A DNA stretch of 64,000 nucleotides from Forficula auricularia. Its lineage: Eukaryota; Arthropoda; Insecta; Dermaptera; Forficulidae. The notes under the pieces were generated by a model. It made no database searches. It was not told the DNA's origin and was given only the letters and a program-made list of their open reading frames with translations. The translations under genes were made by a program, and so were the position numbers. The DNA lies in contig JALMQS010000061.1 of the NCBI GenBank assembly GCA_024734495.1, forward strand, positions 7,916,286-7,980,285, written 5' to 3'. Shown here piece by piece: positions 11,511 to 23,087 of this stretch. The stretch's first letter is position 1, and each line of letters starts with the position of its first letter.

Positions 11511-12184
11511 TATATTATTATTGGTGTAGAACACTGAGGCATTTCGGAAAAATATGATACGGATGGTTGGTATGTAGTAAAAATACTTCTTATGTAGTTT
11601 TTGTGTGTTTAATGGTGTACATTTGCTTGCAAAGGCTTCGGACTAGATCAATCCTTCATCAGCACCTATTGATCAAAATTCATTACATTTTAGTGTGCAT
11701 AGTTGAAATATTAAAATGCAAAGTGGATAACTTGGTACAATGAAAGAACCCCATATTTTTTCTACAAAGATACAACCAACCCTTCGACAACAGCTCCCCA
11801 CCTCTTTTTAAAAAAATTTTAAAAAGAGGTGGGGATGATGACCTTGACATCCATTTTGTTCTCTCTCGGTCACTTTTTTGATCAGCAGACAACATCACAA
11901 CTTAGAGCTGTTGTCGAAGGGTTGGTTGTATCTTTGTAGAAAAAATATGGGCTTCTTTCATTGTACCAAGTTATCCACTTTGCATTTTAATATTTCAACT
12001 ATGCACACTAAAATGTAATAAATTTTAATCAATAGGTGCTGATAAAGGATTGATCTAGTCGAAACCTTTGCAAGCAAATGTACACCATTAAACACACAAA
12101 AACTACATAGAAGTTTTTTACACTACCAACCATCCGTATCATATTTTCCGAAATACCTCAATATTCTACACCAATAATAATATA
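11511..12184. repeat. Foldback element inserted in the reverse transcriptase
   Basis: Near-palindrome of about 670 bp. The outer ends TATTATTATTGGTGTAGAA mirror at 12160-12184, and at the centre CCCACCTCTTTTT faces AAAAAGAGGTGGGG. It splits the RT frame between PTLF and the ADD box. Each arm contains a hammerhead-like core (11636-11662 minus, 12039-12065 plus), both slightly decayed. Confidence 0.7.
11636..11662 (-). ncRNA. Decayed hammerhead-like core
   Basis: On the minus strand: CTGATGA, extra A, stem GGA(T)/(G)TCC, then GAAG in place of GAAA. The mirrored copy at 12039-12065 has CTGATAA but keeps GAAA, so together they suggest an intact ancestral core. Confidence 0.25.
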
Positions 12185-12234
12185 TACAAACGGAAACCTT
12201 GGCTATAAGATCACTGTGGACCTTTCCACGAGTC

Positions 12235-12380
12235 TCCATTAACTTATTATATTAATGACCTTTTAAATCTGCCCTCCAATCCAATACATTGTTACGCTGA
12301 CGATAGCACCCTCCACAACGCTCAATCCTTACTAGACAATTGCGCAAACATAGCCCCCTTGTCAAAAAACTGGTTTTAGG
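12235..12380 (+). pseudogene. Reverse transcriptase continuation with catalytic YADD box
   Basis: After the foldback, the RT resumes as YYINDLL, then HCYADDSTLHNAQSLLDN. YADD is the catalytic motif of the palm domain. The frame ends in a family L repeat at about 12372. Part of the same broken Jockey-like element as 10570-11510. Confidence 0.7.
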
Positions 12381-12529
12381 CGCCATTTTTCCAATATGGT
12401 GGCGCAAACGGCAAAGATACAATGTGTAAAAGTTAAAATTCAGAAAGAGCACATCGAAATCTATAAAAGTACCCATTTTTCAAAACTCCCAGAAAACTTT
12501 CCAGGTAAAACTACCAAATGACTGGACTA
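12372..12529. repeat. Single arm of foldback family L
   Basis: Matches the arms of the large palindrome at 35172-36696 (GGCGCCATTTTTCCAATATG and ACTCCCAGAAAACTTTCC). Only one arm is present. Confidence 0.5.
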
Positions 12530-13140
12530 TTAGGATATCATTCTCAGAATTCTAGGAGAAATATTTCCGAGGTGGAAATAAGGCGAATTTGGTTGGCATG
12601 GCGTGAAGCAAAGCTATGAATCTATAAAGGCCAAGAATAAGGCCTCTGACACGCACATACACCGTTACCCACAATGCAATTAATGCTTGTGCTGATTACA
12701 TTGCCTTTGCGATGGAAAAGAGAGACGGAGGGTGAGTGGGTGGTGGGGGTGGAAGCCCACCAAGACAACGAGGGTCAAATGGCAAATTGACCTATCAACT
12801 GCCAAACTTGTATACCGTTTGATCTTTGCCCAAACTCTCTCAGATAATATTCCATTTCGAACCGCGACAAACTAATTAATTAGTGGGTGACTTGCTCTCT
12901 GGTATTCTATCAAGTCAATTAATTGCAAATGTTTGGAAACAGTTTCCACTATTAGATTATATTTTCAATTTGAAGACTCTAAATTACTTACTTTTAATCA
13001 ACTTTTAAATGAGTGCAGTTTTAAACTTTTTTTTTTAAATCTTTTACCATACAAATCATAAATGTCAAAACTTTTTTATATATTTATTTTTAATAGTATT
13101 CTTAGAAAAGTATATATATTTTATTGAAAATAATATACTA
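12530..13140. other. Intergenic sequence
   Basis: A less AT-rich patch near 12630-12790 has no ORF with recognisable motifs. Nothing else seen. Confidence 0.4.
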
Positions 13141-13149
13141 TAATGTTAT

Positions 13150-14125
13150 TGAGAAAGTGAGAATTCCGATACGCCATCTGGTGGCCTAAATTGAAACTAG
13201 CAACTCTAGTGAAAAAATTAATTCACCTCACTACCAAGGTTCTCATAAGAAACAGAATTCCCATACGCTTTCTGGTGGTGTAAATTTAAACTAGTCACTG
13301 TAGGGTAAAAAATTAAGCCACCCGTCTACCACCTTGGTAGAAAACGGAGAATTCAGATAAGCTATCTGGTGGTCTAAATTGATACTAGCCACTGTAGAGC
13401 AAAAAATTAAGCAACTTCTCTACCAAGGTTCCCATGAGAAACTGAAAATTCCAAACGCTATCTAGTGCTGTAAATTTAAACTAGCCACCGCCACCGTAGG
13501 GCAAAAAATTAAGCAACTTCTCTAACTAGGTTCTCATGAGAACAATTAAGAATTCTGATACGTTGTCTGGTGGTCTAAAGTGAAACTAGCCAATGTAGGA
13601 GAAAAATTAACCCACCACCCTAGAAAGGTTCTTATGGGAAACTGAGAATTCCGATACGCTATCTGGTGGTCTAGAATGATACTAGCCACTGTTGGGCAAA
13701 AAATTAAGCTACTTCTCTACCAAGGTTTTCATGAGAAACTGAGAATTTTGATACGCTTTCTGGAGGTGTAAATTTAAACTAGCCACTGTAGTGCAAAAAT
13801 TAAGCCACCCCTTACCAAGATTCCTATGGGAAACTGAGAAATCCGAAACGCTATCTGGTGGTTCAAATTGAAATTAACTCATACATGTAGGAGCAAAATT
13901 CAAGCCACATCTCTACCAAGGTTCTCATGAGAAACATAGAATTCTGATACACTTTCTGGTGGGATAAATTTAAACTAGCGACTGTAGGGCAAACAATTAA
14001 GCAACACCATTAGCAAGATTCCCATGGAAAAGTGAGAATTCCGAAACGCTATCTGGTGGTGTAAATTTAAACTAGCCTCTGTAGGTCAAACCATTAAGCG
14101 ACCCAGTACCAAGATTCTCAACTGC
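13150..14125. repeat. Tandem array of about ten 97-bp units with CTCF-like motif
   Basis: Units start near 13159, 13253, 13346, 13442, 13542, 13640, 13741, 13836, 13936 and 14034. Each carries GAATTC-like sequence, CGCTATCTGGTGG and ACTAGCCACTGTAGG(G)CAAA. Two subtypes (CTAAATTGAAACTAG and GTAAATTTAAACTAG) alternate over much of the array, suggesting a dimeric higher-order unit. Units are clearly diverged, so the array is not recent. Confidence 0.85.
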
Positions 14126-14296
14126 CTGATATCATTTTTCATACAATGATTTTTTTTTATGAATTTCACATTTTTACTGTTAAATTGTATTATCTAAGAT
14201 TTCATTTTTCGTAGTAAACATTTTCATAAGTTAAAAAACAGCTGAGTATATTCTCATTTCAAAAACACCCTTCAATTCGGCACCACTCTTTATATA
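14126..14296. other. AT-rich spacer
   Basis: Nothing supported between the tandem array and the Helitron-like copy. Confidence 0.4.
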
Positions 14297-15076
14297 TAGT
14301 ACCTGGAGGCACCGAGCGATCCTCGGTAACTTCTTCCTTCAGTTAAAATCTTTATTTTAATATTATTTTTAATTTAAAATTCTGATAAAAAAGTCGATTT
14401 TTATTTGAGAGCCGTTTTCAAATTAAAGAAAATACAAATATATATAGTTTTCGCCCACTGTACCCCCCCCCCACCCCCGGATCCCCCACCACTGCACCCC
14501 ACCTCCTGCACCTGTTTTGATTCAACCATATGATTCATTTTTATTCATCCAATTGTTAATAAATAAAATCTATCAAAATGTGTTGTTTTTCAGAAAATTG
14601 AGACCTGCTTATGCGAAATATATATTTTTAAATAAATTCTTGATTATTTTTTATTCTATTAAATAAACAAAATTCTTTATAAAAACAATTATAAAACGTT
14701 TATTAATATTTCTAACGTTTAGGTTGAACAAAATATGTTAAAAACCACAATCACAATACTTCTTCAAGGCCTTTGAGAACAATGAATTAAGGCAACCCAT
14801 TGTCTGCCTGAGCACAAAAGGAAAAGGAAACCTTTTTTTAAAACCTAAGAATGGGATTTGTCTACCTGAGAATAATTAATTTGATTACGAAAAAACCCAT
14901 CAAAAACAATTTTGTCGAAGATGAGACCGTGACAGATCGAATTGTCACCCCAAAAACCCCTAACTCGTGAATTTCATCAAAATCGGTAGAGTCGTTTTCA
15001 AAATAGAACCAAGATACAAACAAATATATATACAAACAAATAAATATACAATTTTTGCTCGTTTAATAAGAGTAGA
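14297..15076 (-). mobile_element. Helitron-like family C, copy 1
   Basis: Read on the minus strand it starts TCTACTCTTATTAAACGAGC with a host A before it. It ends with a hairpin derived from CCGAGC-ATC-GCTCGG, about 12 nt from a GGTACTA terminus. A 5' TC and a 3' hairpin next to the end are Helitron marks. The interior has a C-rich patch and the degenerate text common in insect Helitrons. No helicase; non-autonomous. Confidence 0.65.
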
Positions 15077-15883
15077 TTTCTAATTAAAGGAAATGAAAAT
15101 AGTTTTTTTCAAAAAAGCGATAAAAAATAGCAAAAATGGCATAAAATAAAACAAGGAAATAAATAATTGATAAAAATCAACATAACAGGAGAGGGAAAAT
15201 AAACTAGCAGATTATTAAATGATAATTATAAAATATTTTACGATTAGTAAATATTATAGAATAAAATAAAATAAATAAATAAATATAAATATAATGAATA
15301 TTCATATTTGATTAACCTTTTATCTAGTGTATGAAATTTACACATAGAACTAAAATATATGAGAAGAATATTTGATTAATTTTAAACTGTAAACTACCCT
15401 TATTTATTCGCTTTGGCAAATACAAGAGCATTATTATCATTATGTTTATATCAAATGAACATAAAATAGATTTCAATGGAAATTAAATCACAATTATTTA
15501 TTTCATTAGGCTTTTTAGGCTCATAAGTTTTAATGACATAGTAATTTAAATATGTTTTTCCACATGGGGATAAATTAAATAGAACTAACAGTGTGATGTA
15601 TTTGATGTACAGGCAGGCAGAGTTTCAAAACCAAATGTCTAAATAATAGATAGATAGAAAAATGGAAAATAAATTAATTTTAATAAATAAAATTTGAGAG
15701 ATAATCCGAATCCGCATTTCGATCAATAGATCAAAACACACATCGGAATATATAATATTAACTAGCTGAATGACATGTCCAAATTTCCACTCCAGTAAGT
15801 ACTGTTCAGGTCCAGTCAGGAGCCAGCATTTTCTTTTCCGATGGGCGACACAAATTTTAATTTTACACCCTCGAAAAAAAAAT
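15077..15883. other. AT-rich intergenic sequence
   Basis: No gene or structured repeat recognised. Confidence 0.4.
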
Positions 15884-15941
15884 AAACTGCAACGGATCGT
15901 TGCTAAACTTTATCCAAATTCATTTAAAATATTAATATGTT
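15884..15941 (-). mobile_element. Family A terminal fragment
   Basis: Only the hairpin end (AAACTGCAACGGATCG, then ACTTTATCC) is present, a solo terminus of family A. Confidence 0.55.
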
Positions 15942-15998
15942 TATTCCTTTATATAAATCAGATATCACTTGCAATTTGCAGTTCATGTTGACTTTAAT

Positions 15999-16366
15999 TC
16001 AAAAATAATGATCGATTCTCATTTAACAGTCGAGGAATAACAATTCTACATTGGATTTTTGACATTTCGGTTATTATTGGTAAACATTGATTAAGACATG
16101 GAGGAATCGACTTAAAATCAAAAATAGCGATTGATTCTCATCTAATACTTGAGGAATAATAATTCTACCTTAGATTTTTGACCCTTCGATTATTATTGGT
16201 AACCATTGCTGAAGACATGGAGGAATCGACTTAAAATCAAAAATAACGATCGATTCTTATCTAATACTAGAGGAATAACCTTATTGCATTTCATTTTTGA
16301 TGTTTTGACTATTAATGGCAACCTCTACTGAAAACGTGGAAGAATCGACTTAAAATCAAAAAGACT
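15999..16366. repeat. Three tandem units of about 120 bp
   Basis: Units at about 16001, 16121 and 16241 share CGATTCTCAT, GAGGAATAA, TTATTATTGGTAA and GGAGGAATCGACTTAAAAT. Diverged; no open frame. Function unknown. Confidence 0.75.
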
Positions 16367-16848
16367 AAATTCTTTTATGGCAAACAACTCAAGCTTGAGC
16401 ACAATTTGACTAGATTTCTTGTGGTCTCATTGATGGATTTTCATATAAAAATAAAATATTAATTAATAAGATATTTTTATTAATTTTAATAGATCAGTAT
16501 TTAGAGAGAAGAAATTCGATATTTCTTTTGATATTTAGGGAAAAAATTTACTTTTCACACCCTCGAAAAAACAGCAACTTATTATTTTCAATTCGGATTT
16601 CTATTTAAACTCAACCCACGGTTTTCTCGAATATATACCCCGAGAGGTCCCAAAGAGTTCAACATTTCGCCGGAAAGTAATAAAATTTTTTTACAAAAAG
16701 TAATTCTAATTATTCCAAGGAGATGTTTTAAATACTACAACCTTTAATTTAAATAAAGTTTTAATAAAATATCAAATTCCATTTGAAATATCAATAAAAT
16801 GAATAATTTTGAATTAAGCATCATTGATAGAAATATCAAATATACAAA
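16367..16848. other. AT-rich intergenic sequence
   Basis: No feature supported. Confidence 0.4.
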
Positions 16849-16983
16849 ATGGATATTTTTGAAGTTAAAGCAGTTCAAATTGTGTGCCTAATTAATCAAG
16901 AGCTAAGTCAACAACAAGTGGCAATTACATTTGCAATAAGCAATAATTTCAATAATGTATGTTTCCTTGTAAAAAAATTAAAA
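16849..16983 (+). pseudogene. Possible Tc1-like transposase HTH fragment
   Basis: The first about 45 codons of an ORF (VCLINQELSQQQVAITFAIS, then VKKLK) resemble the N-terminal helix-turn-helix of Tc1-type transposases, where an I-x-LI-x-x-G/E-L-S-x-x-x-VA pattern is usual. No catalytic part follows and no inverted repeats were found. Could be chance. Confidence 0.3.
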
Positions 16984-17219
16984 ATGATCTATTATTTAAT
17001 AAGTTTTTGGTGGATCGATTTTTTTGCACTTCAGTGTATTACTTTTATTTTCAAGTACATCTTTCTTTTTAAAATGCATTTTTAAGTGCCTATTTTTACT
17101 TAAAATGCCTTTATAAGTCCCTAGTTTAGTTATTTTTAGTGCTTAATTGCCTGCCTATTTTAAAGATTTTTAGTGCTCATTAATCCGAGCCCTAGTTATA
17201 AGACTGTCTCAAGATAAAA

Positions 17220-17939
17220 AAGCTGACGTGTTCTGATGTGGCCATCCACTTGACTTTAACATACAACCTTGCACCTCACTTATATTTAATATTTAATAAA
17301 ATTATTTATAATCATGTATGAGAGGGGGGGGGGTTGTTTTTGCATTTTCAGACTCCTGGGGGCCCACTGGTTATGTATACAAAATTTGGTTGAGTTTGGT
17401 ACAAGAGCCTATATTTTTATTTTTTGACTCTATAGCTCCCCCCCCCCTATTTCGGGCGGTTAGTTTTTTGCATTTTCAGACTTCTGGGGGTCCACTGATT
17501 ATGTATCCAAAATTTGGTTGAGTTTGCTCAAATGGCCTAGATTTTTAATTTTTAACCCCCCGCCCCTCCATCCCCCTTAATTTTGGGTCGATATGCACCA
17601 AAATCTAATCAGCTCTTAATCTCAATGGACCAAAACTACGTGTGAAATTTGGTTTCGATATTCTCACTAGTTTTTGAGATAGCTCGTCCACAAAAATGTA
17701 GTAACGCACAGCCAATAACCAGACAGACTAACAGACATTTTGATAAAACAATTATTATCTCGAAAAATATAATTTTTTCCATGTTCATTTTTTTGTAGAC
17801 CGAAATGCCATGTTTTCACTCAATTTTTTAATCAAAATAGTCTTAGTCATTTTTGAGATAGGTATTTCGAAAAAAAGAAGGAAAAAAACACTTTTTTCAT
17901 GTACAATTACAATACTTGGCCATGTATGGTAAAGTAAAA
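17220..17939 (-). mobile_element. Helentron-like family B, copy 1
   Basis: Starts AAGCTGACGTGTTCTGATGT and, after a GATG-loop-CATC type hairpin (TGGCCATCCA region), ACTTTAACATACA. Ends TGTATGGTAAAGTAAAA. Same organisation as family A, and a shared internal phrase (ACCAAAATCTAATCAGC compared with ACCAAAAACTAATCAGC). Non-coding. Other copies: 26138, 32938, 36924, 55802, 58382. Confidence 0.6.
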
Positions 17940-18045
17940 TACTCACCCGGTATTTGTGCAATTTATCATCAACAAAGTAAAAAATTTAGCTGAACTTTTT
18001 TCGAATATATTAATTCTCTTAGATATGGTACTATAATGTTTTAAA

Positions 18046-18510
18046 ATTATAAATTGTGGTGTTTTTTGAGGCTCTTGAAAACCTTGAAAACAGATGTAAT
18101 GTCTTCGTTAGGAAAAAGGAAATAAAATTTCTTTATATTTTAACAAATTTATTTTCATGAAAAACTTATGAGACGTTTCGGCGGATATTCTCACACCATC
18201 ATCAGTCTACAAGGAAAACATAATATTAATTAGAGTAAATATCTAATTACATGTCATTCTCAAGATAAAAGAAGAAAAGAACTCACCCAAGCTCTTTTAT
18301 CTTGAGAATGACATGTAATTATATTTTTACTCTAATTAATATTATGTTTTCCTTGTAGACTGATGATGATATCCGCGAAATATCTCATAAGTTTTCATGA
18401 AAATAAATTTGTTAAAATATAAAGAAATTTTATTTCCTTTTTCTAACGAAGACATTACATCTGTTTTCAAGGTTTTCAAAAGCCTCAAAAACACCACAAT
18501 TTATAATATT
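18046..18510. repeat. Palindromic element with hammerhead-like core
   Basis: Arms of more than 200 bp: AATTGTGGTGTTTTTTGAGG at the left is mirrored at 18484-18510. The centre, near 18270-18300, includes CTCAAGATAAAAGA and its inverse. The left arm holds the core at 18165-18213; the mirrored core in the right arm is decayed. Confidence 0.7.
18165..18213 (-). ncRNA. Hammerhead-like core with stem I
   Basis: Minus strand: CTTGTAGA, CTGATGA, extra T, stem GGTG/CGCC, GAAA, CGTC, TCATAAG. CTTGTAGA and TCATAAG pair over 7 bp with one bulged A and one G-T wobble, equivalent to stem I, as in 3785-3832. The core is the canonical CTGATGA. Cleavage would be expected after CGTC if active. Confidence 0.42.
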
Positions 18511-19269
18511 AATTCTCATTTTCCCTCTCTCGTTAAATCCTTTAAAGTAGCCTATCGTGTTGAATTGAACGTTCCTGTTATTTTCTTAAGGATTGAAAAT
18601 GATAGTCCCTGCTGCAAGCATGGACTTAATTTAGGGGAGTCCCTCTCTTAAAGAGCCCTATTTGGCTTACGATATCTCTTTTAGATTTCCTCTAATCACA
18701 ATGGCTCATCACATGCAACTCTTTTGCATGTTTTGATGCCTAAAAATACACTTGGAAATAATTTGCATCTAATATTTCTTTTTTCTTTTTTTCACTAAAT
18801 CTGTATAATTTTAGACTCTACGTAGTGAGTCTGGCATGAAAAAAGCTATTAGCTGCAATTCAGTTGTTCAATTAGAGAAATTAATGATAGGGATAGCGTC
18901 CCGATGGCCGATAGATGATAGCTCTGACAAACCAGCCCCTCGAATTCTACTAGAACATTACCAAGTTTTAAATCATTTTTATATTAACTGCAAACGAGAA
19001 CACATAACACACATAATAAAATTCTATTAAGCAATATTTAGTTATTTATGGTTATGTTAACATTGTAAATTGCACATTCTTGGTTCTTATCTTTTTATTG
19101 GCTAACTTGAGACTCGGTTGTAATGAATCGTTTGTAGGATTTCGATTTATAATAAAAACGACATATTTTATCATGAACTAATTAAAGTAGCTTTTTTCTT
19201 AAAGTTTTACTACTTATCTATATTTACACTAATTAAATTGAAAGTTTTTGACGAGAGTAGCCGAATTTT
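18511..19269. other. Intergenic sequence
   Basis: The small ORFs at 18397-18651 and 18836-19030 overlap repeat arms or lack motifs; neither is supported. Confidence 0.4.
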
Positions 19270-19420
19270 TATATATTGAAGGAGACAATAAAAGAGTGTG
19301 TCTTTTGCTGGAATTATAAATTTTATTTATTTATAACGAGACTATAGTTTCGTTATAAATAAATAAAATTTATAATTCCAGCAAAATACACTCTTTATTG
19401 TCTCCTTCAATATATTTACA
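19270..19420. repeat. Near-perfect palindrome, 150 bp
   Basis: TATTGAAGGAGACAATAAAG at the left and its inverse at the right; centre at ACTATAGT. The same outer sequence (GAGACAATAAAAGAGTGTG) bounds the palindrome inserted at 43311-43434, so this is a dispersed foldback family. Confidence 0.7.
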
Positions 19421-19477
19421 CTTATAATAATTGGCTTGCGCGATGACGCCGACTTGATTTTTTAATTTTAAAACCGA

Positions 19478-21090
19478 TAGCTGACCATTTTGGAAACTGA
19501 TTTCAGAATCCAATTATCATATCCCATACTGTAGTGCGAGGGGTGAACCGCGACCTAATATGCTGTATACCTACTTCCACTTGTACTTCCAAATATTTCT
19601 AAGTACTTCCAAATATTTCCAAGTACTTCCAAATATTATCAAGCACTAACAAATATTTCCAAGTACTTCCAAATATTCCAAAGTACTTCCAAATACTATC
19701 AAGTGCTTTCAAATATTACCAAGCACTAACAAATATTTCCAAGTACTTCCAAATATTCCCAAGTACTTCCAAATATTCCCAAGTACCTCCAAATATTTTC
19801 AAGTGCTTCCAAATATTACCAAGCACTAACAAATATTTCCAAGTACTTCCAAATATTCCCAAGTACTTCCAAATATTCCCAAGTACTTCCAAATATTTTC
19901 AAGTGCTTTCAAATATTACCAAGCACTAACAAATATTCCCAAGTACTTCCAAATATTCCCAAGTACTTCCAAATATTTTCAAGTGCTTTCAAATATTACC
20001 AAGCACTAACAAATATTCCCAAGTACTTCCAAATATTTTCAAGTGCTTTCAAATATTACCAAGCACTAACAAATATTTCCAAGTACTTCCAAATATTCCC
20101 AAGTACTTCCAAATATTTTCAAGTGCTTCCAAATATTACCAAGCACTAACAAATATTTCCAAGTACTTCCAAATATTCCCAAGTACTTCCAAATATTCCC
20201 AAGTACTTCCAAATATTTTCAAGTGCTTTCAAATATTACCAAGCACTAACAAATATTTCCAAGTACTTCCAAATATTCCCAAGTACTTCCAAATATTCCC
20301 AAGTACTTCCAAATATTTTCAAGTGCTTTCAAATATTACCAAGCATTAACAAATATTTCCAAGTACTTCCAAATATTCCCAAGTACTTCCAAATATTCCC
20401 AAGTACTTCCAAATATTTCCAAGTACTTCCAAATATTACCAAGCACTAACAAATATTTCCAAGTACTTCCAAATATTCTCAAGTACTTCGAAATATTTTC
20501 AAGTGCTTTCAAATATTTCCAAGTACTTCCAAAAATTACAATTCTAGCCTTTTAGACCAATCACAACCAAATTTTGAATACATATTCTGGGTATGCCCAG
20601 AAGGCTAGAAATGAAAAAACTAACTACCCAAAATGAGGGGAGGGTAAAAAATGAAGGGCCTAGATTTTCAGTTTTTAACCCTCCTCCACCGCCATTTTGG
20701 GTGGATAGTTTTTGCATTTCCAGCCTTCTGGGGTCCACAGAATATGTATACATAATTTGCTTGAATGTGGTCGAAAGGGGTAGAATTTTCATTTTTGACC
20801 CCTCCCCCGTATTTTGGGTTGTTATTTTAACATTTTTTAAAGAACATTGTCAAAAATTACATTCTTTAAAATTTTGCTTCTAATGGTACTTGCCGTAGAG
20901 TAAACAGTTTAAAAGTTATAATCAACGAGGTGATTTTACGCTATTTTTTGACATCTTCAGGGATCGATTACCCTTAAAAAGGACTCGATTTGGCGAGTAA
21001 GAATTTGACTTTCGGAGCGTGTGCTAATTACACTAGAGTATGGGATATGTTATTTGGATTCTAAAATCATCTTCCAAAATGGTCAGTAGA
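19478..21090. mobile_element. Inverted-repeat-bounded segment containing a satellite
   Basis: 19478-19535 (GACCATTTTGGAA ... CATATCCCATACT) is the imperfect inverse of 21031-21090. Between them lie a family G tag (GAGGGGTGAACCGCGAC at 19536), the 20-bp satellite and a piece resembling the interior of family B. Perhaps a DNA transposon in which a satellite expanded. Confidence 0.5.
19575..20533. repeat. 20-bp satellite with higher-order units
   Basis: About 48 copies of AAGTACTTCCAAATATTCCC-like monomers in strict 20-bp register. Four subtypes can be told apart: a AAGCACTAACAAATATTTCC, b as above, c with ATTTTC, d AAGTGCTTTCAAATATTACC. Their order repeats as a-b-b-c-d (100 bp), with a-b-c-d and a-c-d variants in the middle. 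The array begins right after CCTACTTCC, a phrase belonging to family G, from which the monomer may derive. Confidence 0.92.
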
Positions 21091-21179
21091 TCTTAGACTA
21101 TTAGAATCTAATCGAGGAAAATGAGCAAAAAGGATGGGGATATTATAATCTTTCTCCCTTTAGAGCTAAGGCATTGCAT

Positions 21180-21208
21180 TTTCGGAGGCTTATTCCCTCC
21201 TTCTTCAG
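21180..21208 (-). ncRNA. Hammerhead-like core
   Basis: Minus strand: CTGAAGA, extra A, perfect stem GGAGG/CCTCC, loop of 7, then GAAAATGC. Same core and stem as 9735-9767 but different loop and flanks. Stem I not evident. Confidence 0.33.
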
Positions 21209-21834
21209 GGTTTTGAAAGGTCGGTGAAGGAAATCCAATGTGACATTTTTCTTATTCATTTATTAGACCGTCTCCAAAAATTACTTCAATCTTATTTAAA
21301 TTTTATTATTTTATAACCCATTACGGAGTCCAGGGGACGTGGTCATCTGGCCACCAATATTCCTGGCAAAGGCGGGTTTCGCAGGTGCTTATTTAAATAA
21401 TTGCTGACAAAAAAGTCATCAAAAATTCACCGTCATTTAAAACATCCTTACATAATAAAATGTTAAAATTTCATGCACGATTTCGAAAATTTTGCGGATA
21501 GTATATCCAGTTTAAAAAAAACTTTATTATATTTTGTGGGCAGTTTCACCCTATAATACAAGTGTTGGCCTACACTTTCTAGATCCTTGACAATTCTATC
21601 GATAGGTTTCCAAGTCCTAATAGGCCTCATCAATCAATTCCATTTGGATAGTGACAATATGTCAGGAAAAGCTGTACCAAATATGCCAATAGCACACTGT
21701 TACCCTCTCAAGTAACGACTCAATCACTATACTATACTGATATAATGAAAAGGCATTCACATTATATGCACCACTACCCGAGTTCCTTAGTATGGGGATC
21801 CCTGACCTACTGAGTAGAGTATAACGAGTAATAA
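21209..21834. other. Intergenic sequence
   Basis: No supported feature. Confidence 0.4.
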
Positions 21835-22154
21835 AGCACGTAGCACGCGTTTTGCCGACTCCCAACACTCTCTCGCGGTCAAATTAGAAAAGTGCCGGAC
21901 CACTTCATTCGCGAATACATATATCCCCATGACTTCAAGGAACTGGAACTCTCTTCCAGCCTCTATCTTTCCCAGCACCTATAATCTTCAAACCTTCAAA
22001 ACTGGAGTGCATAGACACCTACGTCTACACCCTCTCACTTAATCAACTTTCTCTTCTCTTCGGTAATGCAAGGGTCTTTCGAGATCCATAGGGGCTGCAT
22101 CTTTACTGGTGCACCCCTTCTTGCATTCGATTGCATTAAAAAAAAAAAAAAAAA
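21835..22154 (+). pseudogene. Jockey-like 3' end, truncated copy
   Basis: Only the last about 65 codons of the ORF2-like tail (TSFANTYIPMTSRNWNSLPA-like text, out of frame in places), the 3' UTR ending in TTGCATTCGATTGCATT and a poly(A) run. Nearly identical to 28066-28392. Strong 5' truncation is usual for such elements. Confidence 0.7.
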
Positions 22155-22527
22155 GTATTCCACTGTTCATTTGTAATCCAGAGTATTTTTATTTCCCCTC
22201 TAATAGCTATACTACGCCTATTCAATCCCTTCTCTTTTTTTTCACCAAAAATATCATTGAAGGAATGAGGAAATTGAATTGGGAATTGATTTTTGTTACC
22301 AGAGAGTTTATATATTAACTTACATCCAATTTATGTCAATAAAACCAATATTTTCGAAACTCATAGAGACATAAACGCATTATATTATCTACCTCTATAA
22401 ACCTATATATATATATATAGAAATAAATACACATCTTTTAAAAAACAATCTTCAAAATGTTTAATAAACCAGACGTTTCGGAATAATTTCTCCCTTTATC
22501 AATGGAAGGTTTCAAGTTCAAAAAAGA
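22155..22527. other. Spacer with a half foldback
   Basis: Near 22475-22500 a degenerate GACGTTTCGGAATAATTTCT resembles the hammerhead-like repeats but lacks the CTGANGA part. No gene. Confidence 0.35.
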
Positions 22528-23087
22528 ATAAACTGCAACGGATTGTTGCTAAACTTTATCCAATGTACTATCTTATTCTAGGGTAAAGTACTTTAAAATA
22601 TAATTTTACAAAAAACTTTTTATTACCTTTTTGTGTTCCTTAAGGTACTTAATTAGAATATTAAATTTGATCAAAATTGGTTTAGTCATTTTCAAAATAT
22701 TTAGAAAAAACTAAAAAAGTACTAATGTTTGTGGGAGGATATGTACCAAAAACTAATCAGCGCTTCATTTTGTTAAAATAATGGTAAGTTTTAAATTTCA
22801 TTTCAATTGGTGCAACGGTGTCGAAAAAATCGTGGACCAAAAAAACGATAACATACATCCGCACGCACTAAATGAAAAACTCGCACTTTTTGGACTCTCG
22901 ACGAGACCCCATGTAATTTTTGACAAAACCGTCACGTGCTAAAATTCAACCTAATTGAATACTACAATTTGTGACTTTAATTGAGTTCATCGGTTCCGTA
23001 GTTTTTACCTGAGGACCCTTTGAAGTCGCGCTTGCCGCGAGACCGATTACAATACATTACCCATGCTTCGCATTGGATAAAGTAAAA
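22528..23087 (-). mobile_element. Helentron-like family A, copy with internal deletions
   Basis: Same ends as 8909-9508 (hairpin sequence GCAACG-GAT-TGTTGC, GGATAAAGTAAAA). Missing short segments just inside the hairpin end. Non-coding. Confidence 0.6.

Noticed and set aside
19575..20533. CRISPR-like regularly spaced repeats
   Set aside because: Monomers are contiguous without unique spacers and the genome is eukaryotic.
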